DNA from: Terriglobia bacterium
GTDB lineage: Bacteria; Acidobacteriota; Terriglobia; JAIQFV01
DNA length: 64,000 nucleotides
Assembly: GCA_020073085.1 (NCBI GenBank)
Contig: JAIQFV010000001.1
Span: 310,001-374,000, forward strand
Direction of reading: 5' to 3'
Shown here: positions 1 to 9,930 of the stretch, piece by piece
Position numbering within the stretch: the first letter of the stretch is position 1
Layout of the letters: every line of letters starts with the position of its first letter
Notes under the pieces: generated by a model
Seen by the model: the letters and a program-made list of their open reading frames with translations, nothing else
Told to the model about the DNA's origin: nothing
Databases searched by the model: none
Made by a program: the position numbers and the translations under genes

Positions 1-1
1 G

Positions 2-385
2 GATCTCCAGAAGGGCTTTGAGGCCGAACGTCTCGACGCGGAACTGATCAACGCCCTCCTGGAGGAGGCGAAACGGGCCGGCATCCCGCTGGATGAGGCG
101 ACCCTGGAGTTCGCGCTGCGTCGCAACATTGAAGCAGTAGCGGATCAGTTTCGAGGAAACCCGCTTGACCTCTCCCTCCTTCAGCAGTTTCACTCAGGAA
201 TTGAATTGGCACGCTCTTTGCCGTTTGAGGTCAGTCTGTGGTCCGCTCAAAATGTCTATTACGAGGCGATGCAGCGCTCTTTTCCGGAGTCGCGGGATAA
301 AGGTGATCTCGGTGAGGAGGATGCGAGAGCTTGGGTTGCTGAGTTCCTCGCTCTCGGTGAAAAGCTGGGATTCCGTACGGAGTGA
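2..385 (+). CDS. C-terminal part of a DUF3536-type (GH57-associated) protein, cut by the window edge
   Basis: The reading frame is open from base 2 to a TGA at 383-385 and gives 127 residues with no start in the window, so this is the tail of a gene entering from the left. The segment is helical and ends with a LPFEVSLWSAQNVYYEAM stretch, which resembles the LPF-x-(V/N)-LW-x-AQN-x-YY ending I associate with DUF3536, a domain found with glycoside hydrolase family 57-like proteins of polysaccharide metabolism. The family call rests on this short ending only. It is separated from the next gene by 363 nt. Confidence 0.6.
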   Translation, partial: DLQKGFEAERLDAELINALLEEAKRAGIPLDEATLEFALRRNIEAVADQFRGNPLDLSLLQQFHSGIELARSLPFEVSLWSAQNVYYEAMQRSFPESRDKGDLGEEDARAWVAEFLALGEKLGFRTE

Positions 386-748
386 CCCAAAGCGGCCCAT
401 CGACAAGCCGCTGTTTGGCCAGGCCCCCCAAAACATCACCATCCGATTCAACTCCCCTTTGACGGCTTTGTATCACAAGACGGGCCGCCTTTCACCTCTC
501 CACGTCATGACAAAAAACCTGTGTTCCCCTCCTGCGGTTAGGCCTAGCAGTTCAATTGCCGTCTCCGCACACCAGACAAAAAATTACTTCTTCCATTGAC
601 TTTTGACAACCTTTGACTGGACTCCGGACAGTATCTCTCCTAGCATTGGGCCACACTGTTTCTGAAAGACGTTCAGTTGTTTTGAGTCCAGAAAAGATAG
701 TGACTCGGCCCTTGAATTTATCGACAAACAATGTTGGGGGGAAGAGCA
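386..748. other. Intergenic stretch without a recognised gene
   Basis: These 363 nt lie between the DUF3536 gene and the next exported protein. The open frames across it (for example 165-599 on the plus strand) overlap the real upstream gene and have no coding character. Three TTGAC-like runs occur at about 599-620, but no matching -10 box at good spacing was found. No terminator was recognised. Confidence 0.5.
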
Positions 749-1285
749 ATGAAACGGCTGATCATCGGAATTACCTTATCCCTGGTCGCGAGCACATGGT
801 TTTTGGCTTCCCAGGAACACATCGCTTCAAAACCCTATTCGATGGTTCAGCGAGCTTATGGTGCCCTGACTGAGGCGATGGACCGGCTGCCCGCTCAGGC
901 GGCCACGTTGCGGCTTTGGCTCCCCATCACCTTTAGCCCGGTCGAAGGGAAGAATACCGTTCCCCCACCGAGTTCACCGTGCCCTTTTCGGACCGCTCAA
1001 AGGCCGTCCCATGGGAACCTCGGCATTCCTCCGACCGGCAGGAAGCCGCAAGGGTTCTCATTCATTGCCGACGTCACCCCTCGATTTCAACTGGATCCGG
1101 GTTTGAAGCAGCCTGGCGTGATTCCAGCCCGGCCATTGCTCGCAGGGACTTTTGGCGAAACAGAGCTTGAGACTTTCCTTCATCACGACTTCGTAACATC
1201 GGCTTCCCTTCTGGAAAACCGCCTCTGGCAGAACGATATCGCGGAAGAAAGCCCCGCCAATTGTCTTCGCACTCGAGATTTGTGA
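749..1285 (+). CDS. Hypothetical exported protein, possible decayed paralogue of the downstream transglutaminase-like protein
   Basis: The ATG at 749 follows a G-rich ribosome binding site (GGGGGGAAG) and opens a 178-residue frame; an ATG at 731 has no such site. Residues 1-20 form a signal peptide (MKRLIIGITLSLVASTWFL). Residues about 35-65 contain RLPAQAATLRLWLPI, which parallels DLPADSGTLKLWLPL in the next gene, and the two genes share the same ribosome-binding-site layout. After that point the similarity stops and no transglutaminase core (Cys-His-Asp) follows. I infer a truncated or frameshifted duplicate, but a genuine short protein cannot be excluded. Confidence 0.4.
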   Translation: MKRLIIGITLSLVASTWFLASQEHIASKPYSMVQRAYGALTEAMDRLPAQAATLRLWLPITFSPVEGKNTVPPPSSPCPFRTAQRPSHGNLGIPPTGRKPQGFSFIADVTPRFQLDPGLKQPGVIPARPLLAGTFGETELETFLHHDFVTSASLLENRLWQNDIAEESPANCLRTRDL

Positions 1286-1501
1286 TCTGCCATTTTCTCT
1301 GGGGTGAAAGGGATCCCCCTGGCCCAATCCCGAGAAACCCGAGGCGCTGGTGTATGCATCCCTCGTTTTGCTGGACTCCCGAAACCATGTTCGTGTAAGA
1401 TCACCTTCCTTCGAAATTCTAGCATGAACGCATTATGACGAACCCGATCCCCGGATCGGAATGTTAAAGCATCTCAACTCAAATTTGGGGGAGCATGAAC
1501 C

Positions 1502-2512
1502 ATGAAAAAAAGTGCGATTGCGGTGACGTTGATTGTCTTACTGGCGACATTCCTGCTTTGCATGGGGAGAGGTTTCACCTTGAGTTCCGTCACGCCGGCA
1601 CAACGGACCCTGGTTTTCACCTATTCAACGACGATCAAGGATCTGCCGGCAGACTCAGGTACCCTGAAACTTTGGCTCCCCCTTCCGGTCAGTGACGCGA
1701 ATCAGACTGTTTCTGACCTGAGCATCACGTCTCCCTACCCGTATCGAGTGCGCTCCGAACCCCGCTTCGGCAACTCGCTCCTCTTCGTGGAGGTCGACAA
1801 GCCGGCGAAGCCCTCTTTGAATGTTGAAGTCCGGTTCAAAGTCACCCGGAAAGAATATCGCAAGAACCTGGAGGGATGGACGAAAGAGCCGTCAGGTTCT
1901 TCGGGACGTGGCTTGCCGGATGCTGACAAGTATTTGAAGCCGGATGCGTTGGTCCCCATTTCCGGCAAAATCCGGGACCTGGCGCTCAAAGTGACTGAGG
2001 GGAAGAAGACTCCCCTGGAAAAAGTGCGTGCGATTTATGACTTTGTGACCTGGACCCTCAAATATGACAAGAGCGGAACCGGGTGGGGCCGTGGCGATGC
2101 CCTATACGCGTGTGATGCCAAACATGGAAACTGCACCGACTTTCATTCCCTCTTTATCGCCATGGCCCGGTCGGTCGGTATCCCCGCCAAGTTTGAGATC
2201 GGGTTTCCGATTCCCGAAAACCAAAAGTCCGGTGAGATTGCAGGGTACCATTGCTGGGCAGAATTCTATATCCAGGGGATCGGTTGGATTCCGGTGGACA
2301 GCTCCGAGGCAAGCAAAGACAAGGAGAAGGCGAACTATTTCTTCGGGACCCTGGATGTCAATCGCGTCCAATTCACCCAGGGAAGGGATCTCGAACTGGT
2401 TCCCCCTCAGGCCGGGAAACCACTCAACTATTTTGTTTATCCTTACGCCGAGGTGGACGGAAGGGAATTCTCGAAGATCGACCGGAAGTTCTCGTTCGAG
2501 GACGTCCAATAG
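1502..2512 (+). CDS. Secreted transglutaminase-like (papain-fold) protein
   Basis: A 336-residue protein beginning with a signal peptide (MKKSAIAVTLIVLLATFLLCMG), so it is exported or periplasmic. A beta-rich N-terminal domain (about residues 30-130) is followed by a Transglut_core domain with the expected triad: Cys in GNCTDFHSLF (about residue 205), His in GYHCWAEFY (about 247) and Asp in GWIPVDSSEA (about 264). Members of this family act as proteases or amidases on peptides; the substrate is unknown. The start is supported by GGGGGAG just upstream of the ATG. It converges on ftsZ, 68 nt away. Confidence 0.88.
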   Translation: MKKSAIAVTLIVLLATFLLCMGRGFTLSSVTPAQRTLVFTYSTTIKDLPADSGTLKLWLPLPVSDANQTVSDLSITSPYPYRVRSEPRFGNSLLFVEVDKPAKPSLNVEVRFKVTRKEYRKNLEGWTKEPSGSSGRGLPDADKYLKPDALVPISGKIRDLALKVTEGKKTPLEKVRAIYDFVTWTLKYDKSGTGWGRGDALYACDAKHGNCTDFHSLFIAMARSVGIPAKFEIGFPIPENQKSGEIAGYHCWAEFYIQGIGWIPVDSSEASKDKEKANYFFGTLDVNRVQFTQGRDLELVPPQAGKPLNYFVYPYAEVDGREFSKIDRKFSFEDVQ

Positions 2513-2580
2513 CAGCGGCCCTCGTGCGAAGCTGACCTCACATCCCCCCGTCAAAGTACCTGGAGGCTCCCGCCTTCACT

Positions 2581-3744
2581 TTACTGCGCCTTTCGGCGCA
2601 GGAAGGTGGGAACCTCAATGGGTATCCTTTCCTCCGGCCCGTTGGCCGGTCCCATGACCTCATTGTTCGATGGAGCGGTGGCTCCTGACGACCCGTTGCC
2701 GGGCCGGGGAATGCGGAGTTTCTTCAGCAACTCGCTGTTTTTCGACTTCTCGCGACCGGGATTTTCCGGGCCAAAGCCGGTGGCGATCACGGTGATCTTG
2801 ATGTTCTCATTCATGGAGTCATCGAGCACCGCCCCAAAAATGATATTTGCATCTTCATGGGCCGCCTTGAAAATGATGTTAGAAGCATCATGCACTTCGT
2901 GAAGCATGAGGTTGCTGGACCCGGTAATATTAATGAGGACGCCCTTGGCGCCATTGACGGACTGGTCCTCGAGCAGCGGAGACGAGATGGCCTTGGTGGC
3001 GGCTTCGGTGGCGCGGTTTTCGCCGGAGGCAATCCCGGTGCCCATCACCGCCATGCCCATGTCTTCCATGATCGCCTTGACGTCGGCAAAGTCGCGATTG
3101 ATGATTCCGGGAATGGTGATGATATCGGAGATCCCCTGGACGGCCTGGCGCAGTATATCGTCGGCGACCCGGAAAGCGTCAAACAGGGTGGTCCCCCGCT
3201 CCACGCACTGCAGCAGCCGTTCGTTGGGGATCGAGATCACGGTGTCGACGCAGTCGCGCAGCTCTTCCATTCCCTGTTCGGCCTGCCGCATCCGCTTCCG
3301 CCCTTCAAACAGGAAGGGCGAGGTGACCACTGCTACCGTCAGGGCTCCCAACTCTCCTCCCAGGGCTGCGATGATGGGGGCCGCCCCGGTGCCGGTTCCG
3401 CCCCCCAGACCCGAGGTCACGAAGATCATGTCTGCGCCTTCGAGGACCTCCAGGAGCTTGTCAGAATCCTCCAATGCCGCCTGGCGACCGATGACCGGGT
3501 TGGCGCCCGCACCCAACCCCTTGGTGAGTTTCTCCCCCAGTTGAATCTTGATGGGCGCCTTTGAAATCTTGAGCGCCTGAAGGTCCGTGTTGGCGACCAT
3601 GAATTCCACGCCTTCAATCTTGGCATCGATCATGCGATTGACGGCGTTGCCCCCACCGCCTCCCACACCGATGACCTTGATCTTGGCATGGTTCCGGGGG
3701 GAATCATTAAAAGCCAGACGAATGCCGTTTGCAGTTTCACTCAT
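2581..3744 (-). CDS. ftsZ: Cell division GTPase FtsZ
   Basis: Tubulin-like GTPase that forms the cytokinetic Z ring. The 387-residue product has the nucleotide-binding start [18 protein letters not shown] (21-38), the signature GGGTGTG (114-120), the catalytic T7 loop NRDFADVK (216-223) and a C-terminal peptide [11 protein letters not shown] that in other bacteria binds FtsA. I start at the ATG at 3744 because AAGGAG lies 11 nt before it and conserved sequence begins soon after; the frame stays open to 3816 but that part is not FtsZ-like. It is the last gene of the dcw operon, 143 nt after ftsA. No clear terminator follows. Confidence 0.97.
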   Translation of the reverse strand: MSETANGIRLAFNDSPRNHAKIKVIGVGGGGGNAVNRMIDAKIEGVEFMVANTDLQALKISKAPIKIQLGEKLTKGLGAGANPVIGRQAALEDSDKLLEVLEGADMIFVTSGLGGGTGTGAAPIIAALGGELGALTVAVVTSPFLFEGRKRMRQAEQGMEELRDCVDTVISIPNERLLQCVERGTTLFDAFRVADDILRQAVQGISDIITIPGIINRDFADVKAIMEDMGMAVMGTGIASGENRATEAATKAISSPLLEDQSVNGAKGVLINITGSSNLMLHEVHDASNIIFKAAHEDANIIFGAVLDDSMNENIKITVIATGFGPENPGREKSKNSELLKKLRIPRPGNGSSGATAPSNNEVMGPANGPEERIPIEVPTFLRRKAQ

Positions 3745-3887
3745 GCTGTCATCCACTCCTTGCGTTGAATTTTGGCCTGAAATCGCGGTCCGTTGGAGCT
3801 GGGCCAGGCTGCGCATCCTGGAAGGCTGTAACGAAGTCTAGAAGATGAACTTACGCCCGCGATTTCGATTTTGCAAACAAAAAGAAC

Positions 3888-5117
3888 CTATTGAAAGATA
3901 TTTTTCAAACGCTCGACGGCACGCTCCATCAGGCCGGAGGCATGCCTTCCGCCCGCCTGTTTGGCCATGCGGATTCTGTTGCCGTAGCGAACCAACCCCA
4001 CGGTCGTGGCGAGGCTCGGGTTAATTACGGTGGCATTCAATCCATTCAGCCCTTCCGGCACACCCTGGCGCACCGGCAAATTCAAGATCTGCTCGGCCAG
4101 CTCCACCATCCCATGCAGCTTGGAGTTTCCGCCGGTGATGACGACTCCCGATCCCAGCTGCTTTTCGAGACCGGTGTTTCGAATCTCATCCCGCACATGG
4201 CTGAGGATCTCCTCCACCCGGGGCTGAACAATGTCGCACAGCAGCTTTCTCGGCACCGTGCGCGTTCGCCGGCTACCCACCCCCGACACTTCCACCTCGC
4301 GATCTTCGGTCACCAGCAGGGTCATCGCACAACCCTGTTCCTGCTTGAGCCGCTCGGCCTCCGGAATCGGAGTGCGCAACCCCACGGCCAGATCGCTGGT
4401 GATGTGTTCCCCGCCAATGGGCACGACCGAGGTGTGCCACACCGAGCCATGAAGAAAAATGGCAAGGTCTGTGGTCCCGCTCCCCATCGCCACCAGCGCT
4501 ACCCCCAATTCCTTCTCATCGTGCGCCAGGGTGGCTTCAGCGGCGGCCAGGGATTGCAGCACCGTTCCTTTCACAAAGGCGCCGGAGCGGTTCGCGGCGG
4601 TCACGACATTTTGTGCCGCCGTGACAGGACTCGTAATGATGTGCACGCTGACTTCAAGGCGGGTTCCCAGCATTCCCAGGGGATCGTCAATTCCATCCTG
4701 CTCGTCCACGATGAACTGTTGTCGAAGGACGTGGGTAATCTCGCGATCGGACGGCAAGGCGACGGCCTGGGCGGCCTCGAGCACGCGACGGATGTCTTCC
4801 CGGGTGATCTCCCGGTTTCGTCCCAGGACGGCGATGGCACCCTGGCTGTTCAGGCTCTTGATCTGCTTGCCGCCCAGGGACACATATACCGATTCCGCCT
4901 GGACCCCCGCCATCAATTCGGCTTCTTCGAGGGCCTTCTTGATGGATTGGACCGCCTCATCGAGTTTGACCACCACGCCCTGGCGAAGGCCCTTCGATTC
5001 GGCGTGGCCGAATCCTGCCACTTCCAGATGCCCATCCGTGGCGACCTCACAAATCAGGGCGCGGGTCTCTGTCGTGCCCACGTCTAATCCCACGATAAAT
5101 CGGTCGTCTTTGGTCAA
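3888..5117 (-). CDS. ftsA: Cell division protein FtsA
   Basis: Actin-like ATPase that tethers FtsZ filaments to the inner face of the membrane. The 409 residues show the phosphate-1 motif GLDVGTTETRALI near the N-terminus, a second phosphate loop GSGTTDLAIF in the middle, the adenosine motif VVITGGNSKLHGM towards the end, and a C-terminal amphipathic helix LMERAVERLKNIFQ that acts as the membrane anchor in the family. It lies between ftsQ (33 nt upstream) and ftsZ, the usual order in Gram-negative dcw clusters. Confidence 0.97.
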   Translation of the reverse strand: MTKDDRFIVGLDVGTTETRALICEVATDGHLEVAGFGHAESKGLRQGVVVKLDEAVQSIKKALEEAELMAGVQAESVYVSLGGKQIKSLNSQGAIAVLGRNREITREDIRRVLEAAQAVALPSDREITHVLRQQFIVDEQDGIDDPLGMLGTRLEVSVHIITSPVTAAQNVVTAANRSGAFVKGTVLQSLAAAEATLAHDEKELGVALVAMGSGTTDLAIFLHGSVWHTSVVPIGGEHITSDLAVGLRTPIPEAERLKQEQGCAMTLLVTEDREVEVSGVGSRRTRTVPRKLLCDIVQPRVEEILSHVRDEIRNTGLEKQLGSGVVITGGNSKLHGMVELAEQILNLPVRQGVPEGLNGLNATVINPSLATTVGLVRYGNRIRMAKQAGGRHASGLMERAVERLKNIFQ

Positions 5118-5150
5118 GGTCTTTTTCCCCGGGACCCGCTGCCTGGATCC

Positions 5151-6038
5151 CTATGTTGACGTCTTCGCCTTCGCTTCTTTGGAGCTCTCCTGACGCTTGA
5201 TGACGATCTGGTCCTTGAATCGCAAATCCACGGCGTCGATGTCGGGATAATCCTGCTTCAATTTCTTGATGTTTGCGAGATAAAGTTTAAACCGCGGCAG
5301 CAGGTTCTCTTTGCCCAGGTGAACGAGGATGGGATCGTTCTTGAGAATCACCCGGACGTCGTCCGGATCGGAGACATCCACTTCGGACAGGTCGGCGGAG
5401 TAACCTTCTCGCCCACTCTCGAGTTCCGCCAGCAAATCCATGTATCGGCTGATGCGAAGGCGATTGATGACGTGATCGTTGGCGGTGTTCTCACCCGTCA
5501 GACCGCGCACAATCGGAAAATCAAAATGTTGTTGGGTCTCCCTCGACGCACCCAGGGGTATCCCCTCCTTGTCGATGAGTTCCACCGCCCCCCCGATGAG
5601 CGCATAGCCCACCGGGACCCGTTCGGTAATGATGACCGAGAGCGAGGCCGGCCAGAACCGGAGGAAGACCACGGACTCCACCCAGGGAATCTGCATGAGG
5701 GCGCGAATTCGTTCGTTGTAATTGGCCCGGAAAATATTCTGTCCGATCAGGGGCGCCAGTTGTTGCATGACGGCGGCGTCGGAGAGGTTGCGCAGCCCCT
5801 TGACTTCCCGGATGCTGAGATCAAACTTCGGCGAGGTGGTGGCGTACTCGGCAAAGCGTCGGATGCTGATCCCCAATCCGATCAGAAGGACCAGCGCCAG
5901 GAAGATTTGCGAGAACAAGACCAGCTTGCTCGGCTCCACCTGCATCCGCTTGACCGATATAGCCCGTTGCCGCCGCAAGTACGGCGTCTCTTCGAAGGAG
6001 TCCCGTTCTTCATCCCGGTCAGTTTCCTTTTTTCCCAT
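5151..6038 (-). CDS. ftsQ: Cell division protein FtsQ/DivIB
   Basis: Bitopic divisome protein that links early and late division proteins. The 295 residues contain a charged cytoplasmic tail, a single membrane span (about residues 37-60, LVLFSQIFLALVLLIGLGI), a POTRA domain (about 75-145, starting FDLSIREVKGL) and the FtsQ beta domain after it. The position between murC and ftsA supports the call. The C-terminus is rich in Lys, Ser and Ala (SSKEAKAKTST) and has no recognised function. Confidence 0.93.
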   Translation of the reverse strand: MGKKETDRDEERDSFEETPYLRRQRAISVKRMQVEPSKLVLFSQIFLALVLLIGLGISIRRFAEYATTSPKFDLSIREVKGLRNLSDAAVMQQLAPLIGQNIFRANYNERIRALMQIPWVESVVFLRFWPASLSVIITERVPVGYALIGGAVELIDKEGIPLGASRETQQHFDFPIVRGLTGENTANDHVINRLRISRYMDLLAELESGREGYSADLSEVDVSDPDDVRVILKNDPILVHLGKENLLPRFKLYLANIKKLKQDYPDIDAVDLRFKDQIVIKRQESSKEAKAKTST

Positions 6039-6126
6039 GGACTTAACACTCCAGGACGAGCGGCCTGCTCGCCGTCAATGATTTCTTCCCTCTCCTCGTG
6101 ATTCTCTCCGTTCGGGGCGGATTGCG

Positions 6127-7533
6127 CTATACGCCGGCCTCCGAACGGGACACCTTGCCCTCCTGTTCGGTTAGCAGGCCAAGCAATTCGGCGCCGGCCG
6201 TCCCGATATTGCCCGCCCCCAGGGTCAAGACAACATCGCCCGCCCGGAGCCGGGGCAACAGATATGCCGCGATTTCTTCCACTCGGGAAACATAATGGAC
6301 CGACGCGCGGGATTCCTGCCGCATCCTTTCGGCCAGCGATCGTCCGCTGATGCCTTCGAGCGGCGATTCCGATGCGGGATAGATCTCGGTCAGAACCACT
6401 TCATCGGCCAGGTCGAACGCGTGGAGGAAATCGTCGAACAGAAACTTGGTCCGTGAATAACGATGGGGCTGAAAAACCACGATGGAGCGCCGGAATCCAC
6501 AGTGCTTCAGGGTGTCCAGGGTGGCCGTGATCTCGGTGGGATGATGGCCGTAATCGTCGATCACCGTGACCCCCTGGTGTTCCCCCTTCCATTCGAACCG
6601 GCGCTCTGTGCCGCGAAATTCCGCCAGCCCTCTTTGGATAGCCGGGAGCGGGGCATTCAGCTCCAGCCCCACCGCCACCGCAGCCATGGCATTCAGGATA
6701 TTGTGGGATCCCGGCACCCGAAGGTGGAATCTACCCAGCGCCTTCCCTTTTACATGAAGGTCGAATTCCGACTCGAATTTTCCCAGCGTCACCGCCCCCA
6801 CTCCCAGGTCGGCCGCTTCCGAGTGTCCATAGCCCACGACGCGCCGCTCCAGCCTCGGGAGGATCGCCCGCGTGGCGGGGTCATCCACGCAGGCAATCAC
6901 GCTCCCATAAAACGGCACTTTGTTGGCGAAGGAGACAAACGCCTCCTGGATATCGGCAAGATCGCGGTAGTGGTCCAGGTGTTCGCGATCAATGTTGGTG
7001 ATCACGGCGATGGTCGGATCGATTTTCAGGAATGACCGGTCGCTTTCGTCAGCTTCCACAACCATCCATTCGCCGGCTCCGAGGCGGGCGTTGATTCCCA
7101 GGGCATTCAAGCGTCCGCCGACAATGAGGGTCGGATCGAATTTTGCCTCGTTAAGCACTTCAGCCACCATGGATGTGGTGGTCGTCTTGCCATGCGCGCC
7201 CGCCACAGCAATCCCATACTTCAGCCGCATCAGTTCGGCCAACATCTCGGCGCGAGGGATCACCGGCCGCTGCAGGCGGCGAGCTTCAACCAGTTCCGGA
7301 TTCTGCGGAGGGACGGCTGAGGAAAATACGACGACCTGGGCCTCGTCGACATGGGCGGGATCGTGGCCCAAATAAATCTTGGCCCCCAGCTGGGACAGTC
7401 GTGCGGTCGCCGGCGACGATTTAAGATCCGAACCGGAGACGACATAGCCGAGATTCAGCAAGAGCTCGGCGATTCCGCTCATTCCAATCCCGCCGATCCC
7501 GACAAAATGAATTTTTTGAAATCGTTTAAACAC
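6127..7533 (-). CDS. murC: UDP-N-acetylmuramate--L-alanine ligase MurC
   Basis: Cytoplasmic ligase that adds L-alanine to UDP-MurNAc with ATP, the first step of the murein stem peptide. The 468-residue protein has the UDP-binding glycine loop FVGIGGIGMSGIAELL at the N-terminus, the ATP loop GAHGKTTTTSMVAEVL (about residues 113-128), EADESDRSF and NIDREHLDHY in the central domain, and DDYGHHPTEI near the start of the C-terminal domain. Together these distinguish MurC from the other Mur ligases in this cluster. It lies 54 nt after murG and 88 nt before ftsQ. Confidence 0.97.
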   Translation of the reverse strand: MFKRFQKIHFVGIGGIGMSGIAELLLNLGYVVSGSDLKSSPATARLSQLGAKIYLGHDPAHVDEAQVVVFSSAVPPQNPELVEARRLQRPVIPRAEMLAELMRLKYGIAVAGAHGKTTTTSMVAEVLNEAKFDPTLIVGGRLNALGINARLGAGEWMVVEADESDRSFLKIDPTIAVITNIDREHLDHYRDLADIQEAFVSFANKVPFYGSVIACVDDPATRAILPRLERRVVGYGHSEAADLGVGAVTLGKFESEFDLHVKGKALGRFHLRVPGSHNILNAMAAVAVGLELNAPLPAIQRGLAEFRGTERRFEWKGEHQGVTVIDDYGHHPTEITATLDTLKHCGFRRSIVVFQPHRYSRTKFLFDDFLHAFDLADEVVLTEIYPASESPLEGISGRSLAERMRQESRASVHYVSRVEEIAAYLLPRLRAGDVVLTLGAGNIGTAGAELLGLLTEQEGKVSRSEAGV

Positions 7534-7587
7534 ATTCCCTCAAGAAATCCGGGGATATTTTCCCGTGCGACAGCAGGACACGGCCAG

Positions 7588-8661
7588 TCAGGCCTTTGAT
7601 GCCAGGGCCTCCACAAGATCGGCGATCCGTGAGGCCGCGTCTGGGATGGAGAGTGAGGCGGCCGCCCGAGACATCTGCTCCTGTCTCTCCTTGTTCTCCA
7701 TGTGCAAGCGGATGACCAATGCCAATCGCTCCCCATTAAGAGAAGACTGGTTTATCACCACGGATGCACCGCGCCGGGCGAAGACCTCCGCGTTCTTGCG
7801 TTGGTGGTCGTCCGCTGCCGAAGGAAAAGGGATCAAGAGGGACGGCCTTCCCGTGGCCGCAATTTCGGCCAGGCACGATGCGCCGGAGCGGGCAATGATC
7901 CAGTGGGCACGGCTGAACTGGTTTGGCATATCGTCAAAAAAGGGTCGAACCTCTGCCGAGAACTGGTTCGCCCGGTAAGTCGTCTCAACCCACGCGGCGT
8001 CTTTTTCACCGGTCTGATGGATGAAGCGAATCCGGCGGCGCCATTCTGCCAGGTGTGGAAGCGCCTCCATCATGGCCGCATTAATCGCATGGGCGCCCTG
8101 ACTGCCTCCAAAAATCAACACCGTGAATTCCCCTTCGCGCGACGGGGGCCCCACCCGGAAGAACCCCTGCCGCACGGGATTGCCTGTTACCACCGCATTT
8201 CCGGGAAAATAGCGCAGCGATTCGGGAAAGTTCACCGCGGCCCTGGTCACAAAATACGCCAGCAGCCGGTTGGCAAGACCGGGAATCGCGTTCTGCTCCA
8301 GGATCATCCGGGGTCGTCCTTGCATGGTCGCTGCCACCACAACAGGTGCGGAAGCATATCCGCCAATCCCCACGACGACCTGGGGGGAAAACCGCTCGAC
8401 AATCTGCCCCGCCTTTTGAATACTCCGCGGCAAGCCGACGAGCGTCGACAATCTCGCCGAAGTCGCGATTCCTTTCAGGGCGCCTGCTGCCACGGCTTCG
8501 AAGGAATACCCGCGCTGCGGAATGATACGGGCTTCCAACCCGCGGTCCGAGCCGACAAACAACAGTCGGGTCGATCCACGCCGTCTCACCAGTTCTTCAG
8601 CAACCGCGACGGCGGGAAAAACATGCCCTCCCGTGCCTCCCCCCGCAAACAAGACATTCAT
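7588..8661 (-). CDS. murG: UDP-GlcNAc:lipid I N-acetylglucosaminyltransferase MurG
   Basis: GT-B glycosyltransferase on the cytoplasmic side of the membrane that converts lipid I to lipid II. The 357 residues begin with the acceptor loop FAGGGTGGHVFPAVAVAEEL, include the second glycine loop IFGGSQGAHAIN in the middle, and carry the UDP-GlcNAc site around IARSGASCLAEIAATGRPSLLIP with a following PFPSAADDHQRKNAEV stretch. Length and position between ftsW and murC are standard. Confidence 0.97.
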   Translation of the reverse strand: MNVLFAGGGTGGHVFPAVAVAEELVRRRGSTRLLFVGSDRGLEARIIPQRGYSFEAVAAGALKGIATSARLSTLVGLPRSIQKAGQIVERFSPQVVVGIGGYASAPVVVAATMQGRPRMILEQNAIPGLANRLLAYFVTRAAVNFPESLRYFPGNAVVTGNPVRQGFFRVGPPSREGEFTVLIFGGSQGAHAINAAMMEALPHLAEWRRRIRFIHQTGEKDAAWVETTYRANQFSAEVRPFFDDMPNQFSRAHWIIARSGASCLAEIAATGRPSLLIPFPSAADDHQRKNAEVFARRGASVVINQSSLNGERLALVIRLHMENKERQEQMSRAAASLSIPDAASRIADLVEALASKA

Positions 8662-8728
8662 ACGCTTCGGTCTGACCCACCCCGTTGAATTGCGGAGCTG
8701 AAGGGCCTTCCGAGACCCTCCCTCCGTC

Positions 8729-9820
8729 TCAGTCCGAGTGCTGTGACAGGTTCAACAAAACGCCAACGGCAAAGCAGTTGACGATCAGAGAAGAGCCTCC
8801 CGCACTCATAAAGGGCAGCGGGATTCCTTTCGTCGGGAGCAACCCGGTGACCACGCTGATATTGATCAATGCCTGGCAAGCGATCATCGCGGTCAGTCCC
8901 ACACCCAACAGCGTGCCAAAAGAATCCGGTGCGGCCAGCGAGGCCTTCAAGCCCCGCTTGAGGACCACCGCAAACAAGATGACGATCAGCACCGTTCCCC
9001 ACAAACCTAACTCCTCGCCCACCACCGAGAAGATGAAGTCATTTTGTGGTTCGGGGAGATAAAAGAGTTTCTGTTTTCCCTGTACCCAGCCCACCCCGCC
9101 GAGCCCCCCGCTTCCGATCGCGATGAGTGACTGGATGATCTGGAATCCTTTTCCCAACGGGTCCTTCCAGGGATCGATGAAGGTGGTAATGCGGTCGAAG
9201 CGATAGGCCACCCGATAGACCTCCCAGTAGAACACGGGGAGGGCGAGGATCGGAACGGCGGCGAACCACCTCCAGTCCACCCCGGCCACAAACAGGATCG
9301 CCGCGCAGATGAAGAAGCTGGCAATGGCCGTTCCAAAATCGGGTTCTTTAAGGACGAGGGCGACGGTCAGTCCCATGACCATCACCGCCGGCAAAAGCGT
9401 TCGCCGGATATCGTTCACCTGATGAAGACGGCTCTCCAGAAAGTAGGCGAAGAAAAAGATGAGGGCGAGCTTGGACATTTCCGAGGGCTGAAATGAAAAC
9501 AGGCCCAGCTTGATCCAGCGGTGAGTGTTATGCGAACGGTCCAGGAAGAACACCGCCACCAGCAGGATCTGGCACACAAACAGGAATGAGAAGACAAAGG
9601 TGGGATTGCGCCATTTCCGGTAGTCGCAGTTCATGGCGACAATCATGCACACCAGGCCTATCACAAGTCCCAGCGCCTGCTTCCCAAGGAAAATGTACGA
9701 CGACCCGTAAAGATCCATCGAGATGGTCGCAGAGGCGCTGTAGACCATGAGAAGGCCGTAAAAGATCAATCCGAAAGTAGCGGCAATCAAATATCGATCA
9801 AAGGTCAGTTTGCGAGCCAT
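8729..9820 (-). CDS. ftsW: Lipid II polymerase FtsW (SEDS family)
   Basis: Polytopic SEDS glycosyltransferase that polymerises lipid II at the septum together with FtsI. The 363 residues contain about ten hydrophobic segments. The periplasmic loop near residues 215-275 has the family features: a DPWKDPLGKGFQIIQSL region, then PEPQNDFIFSVVGEELG. The last span ends in GIPLPFMSAGGSSLIVN, a diagnostic SEDS motif. Genomic position between murD and murG favours FtsW over RodA. Confidence 0.96.
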   Translation of the reverse strand: MARKLTFDRYLIAATFGLIFYGLLMVYSASATISMDLYGSSYIFLGKQALGLVIGLVCMIVAMNCDYRKWRNPTFVFSFLFVCQILLVAVFFLDRSHNTHRWIKLGLFSFQPSEMSKLALIFFFAYFLESRLHQVNDIRRTLLPAVMVMGLTVALVLKEPDFGTAIASFFICAAILFVAGVDWRWFAAVPILALPVFYWEVYRVAYRFDRITTFIDPWKDPLGKGFQIIQSLIAIGSGGLGGVGWVQGKQKLFYLPEPQNDFIFSVVGEELGLWGTVLIVILFAVVLKRGLKASLAAPDSFGTLLGVGLTAMIACQALINISVVTGLLPTKGIPLPFMSAGGSSLIVNCFAVGVLLNLSQHSD

Positions 9821-9930
9821 GATGAAGACTTCCTCTGCGTTCTTTTTATCCAGCGTTTCTCTGGCCGGGCACGCCGGGTGGACGGCGGAGGACCAAGGTC
9901 AGCAACGTTAAGCACCCTCCGCGGGGCATT

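Noticed and set aside
3891-5087. 398-codon plus-strand frame
   Set aside because: Antisense shadow of ftsA without motifs or a ribosome binding site.
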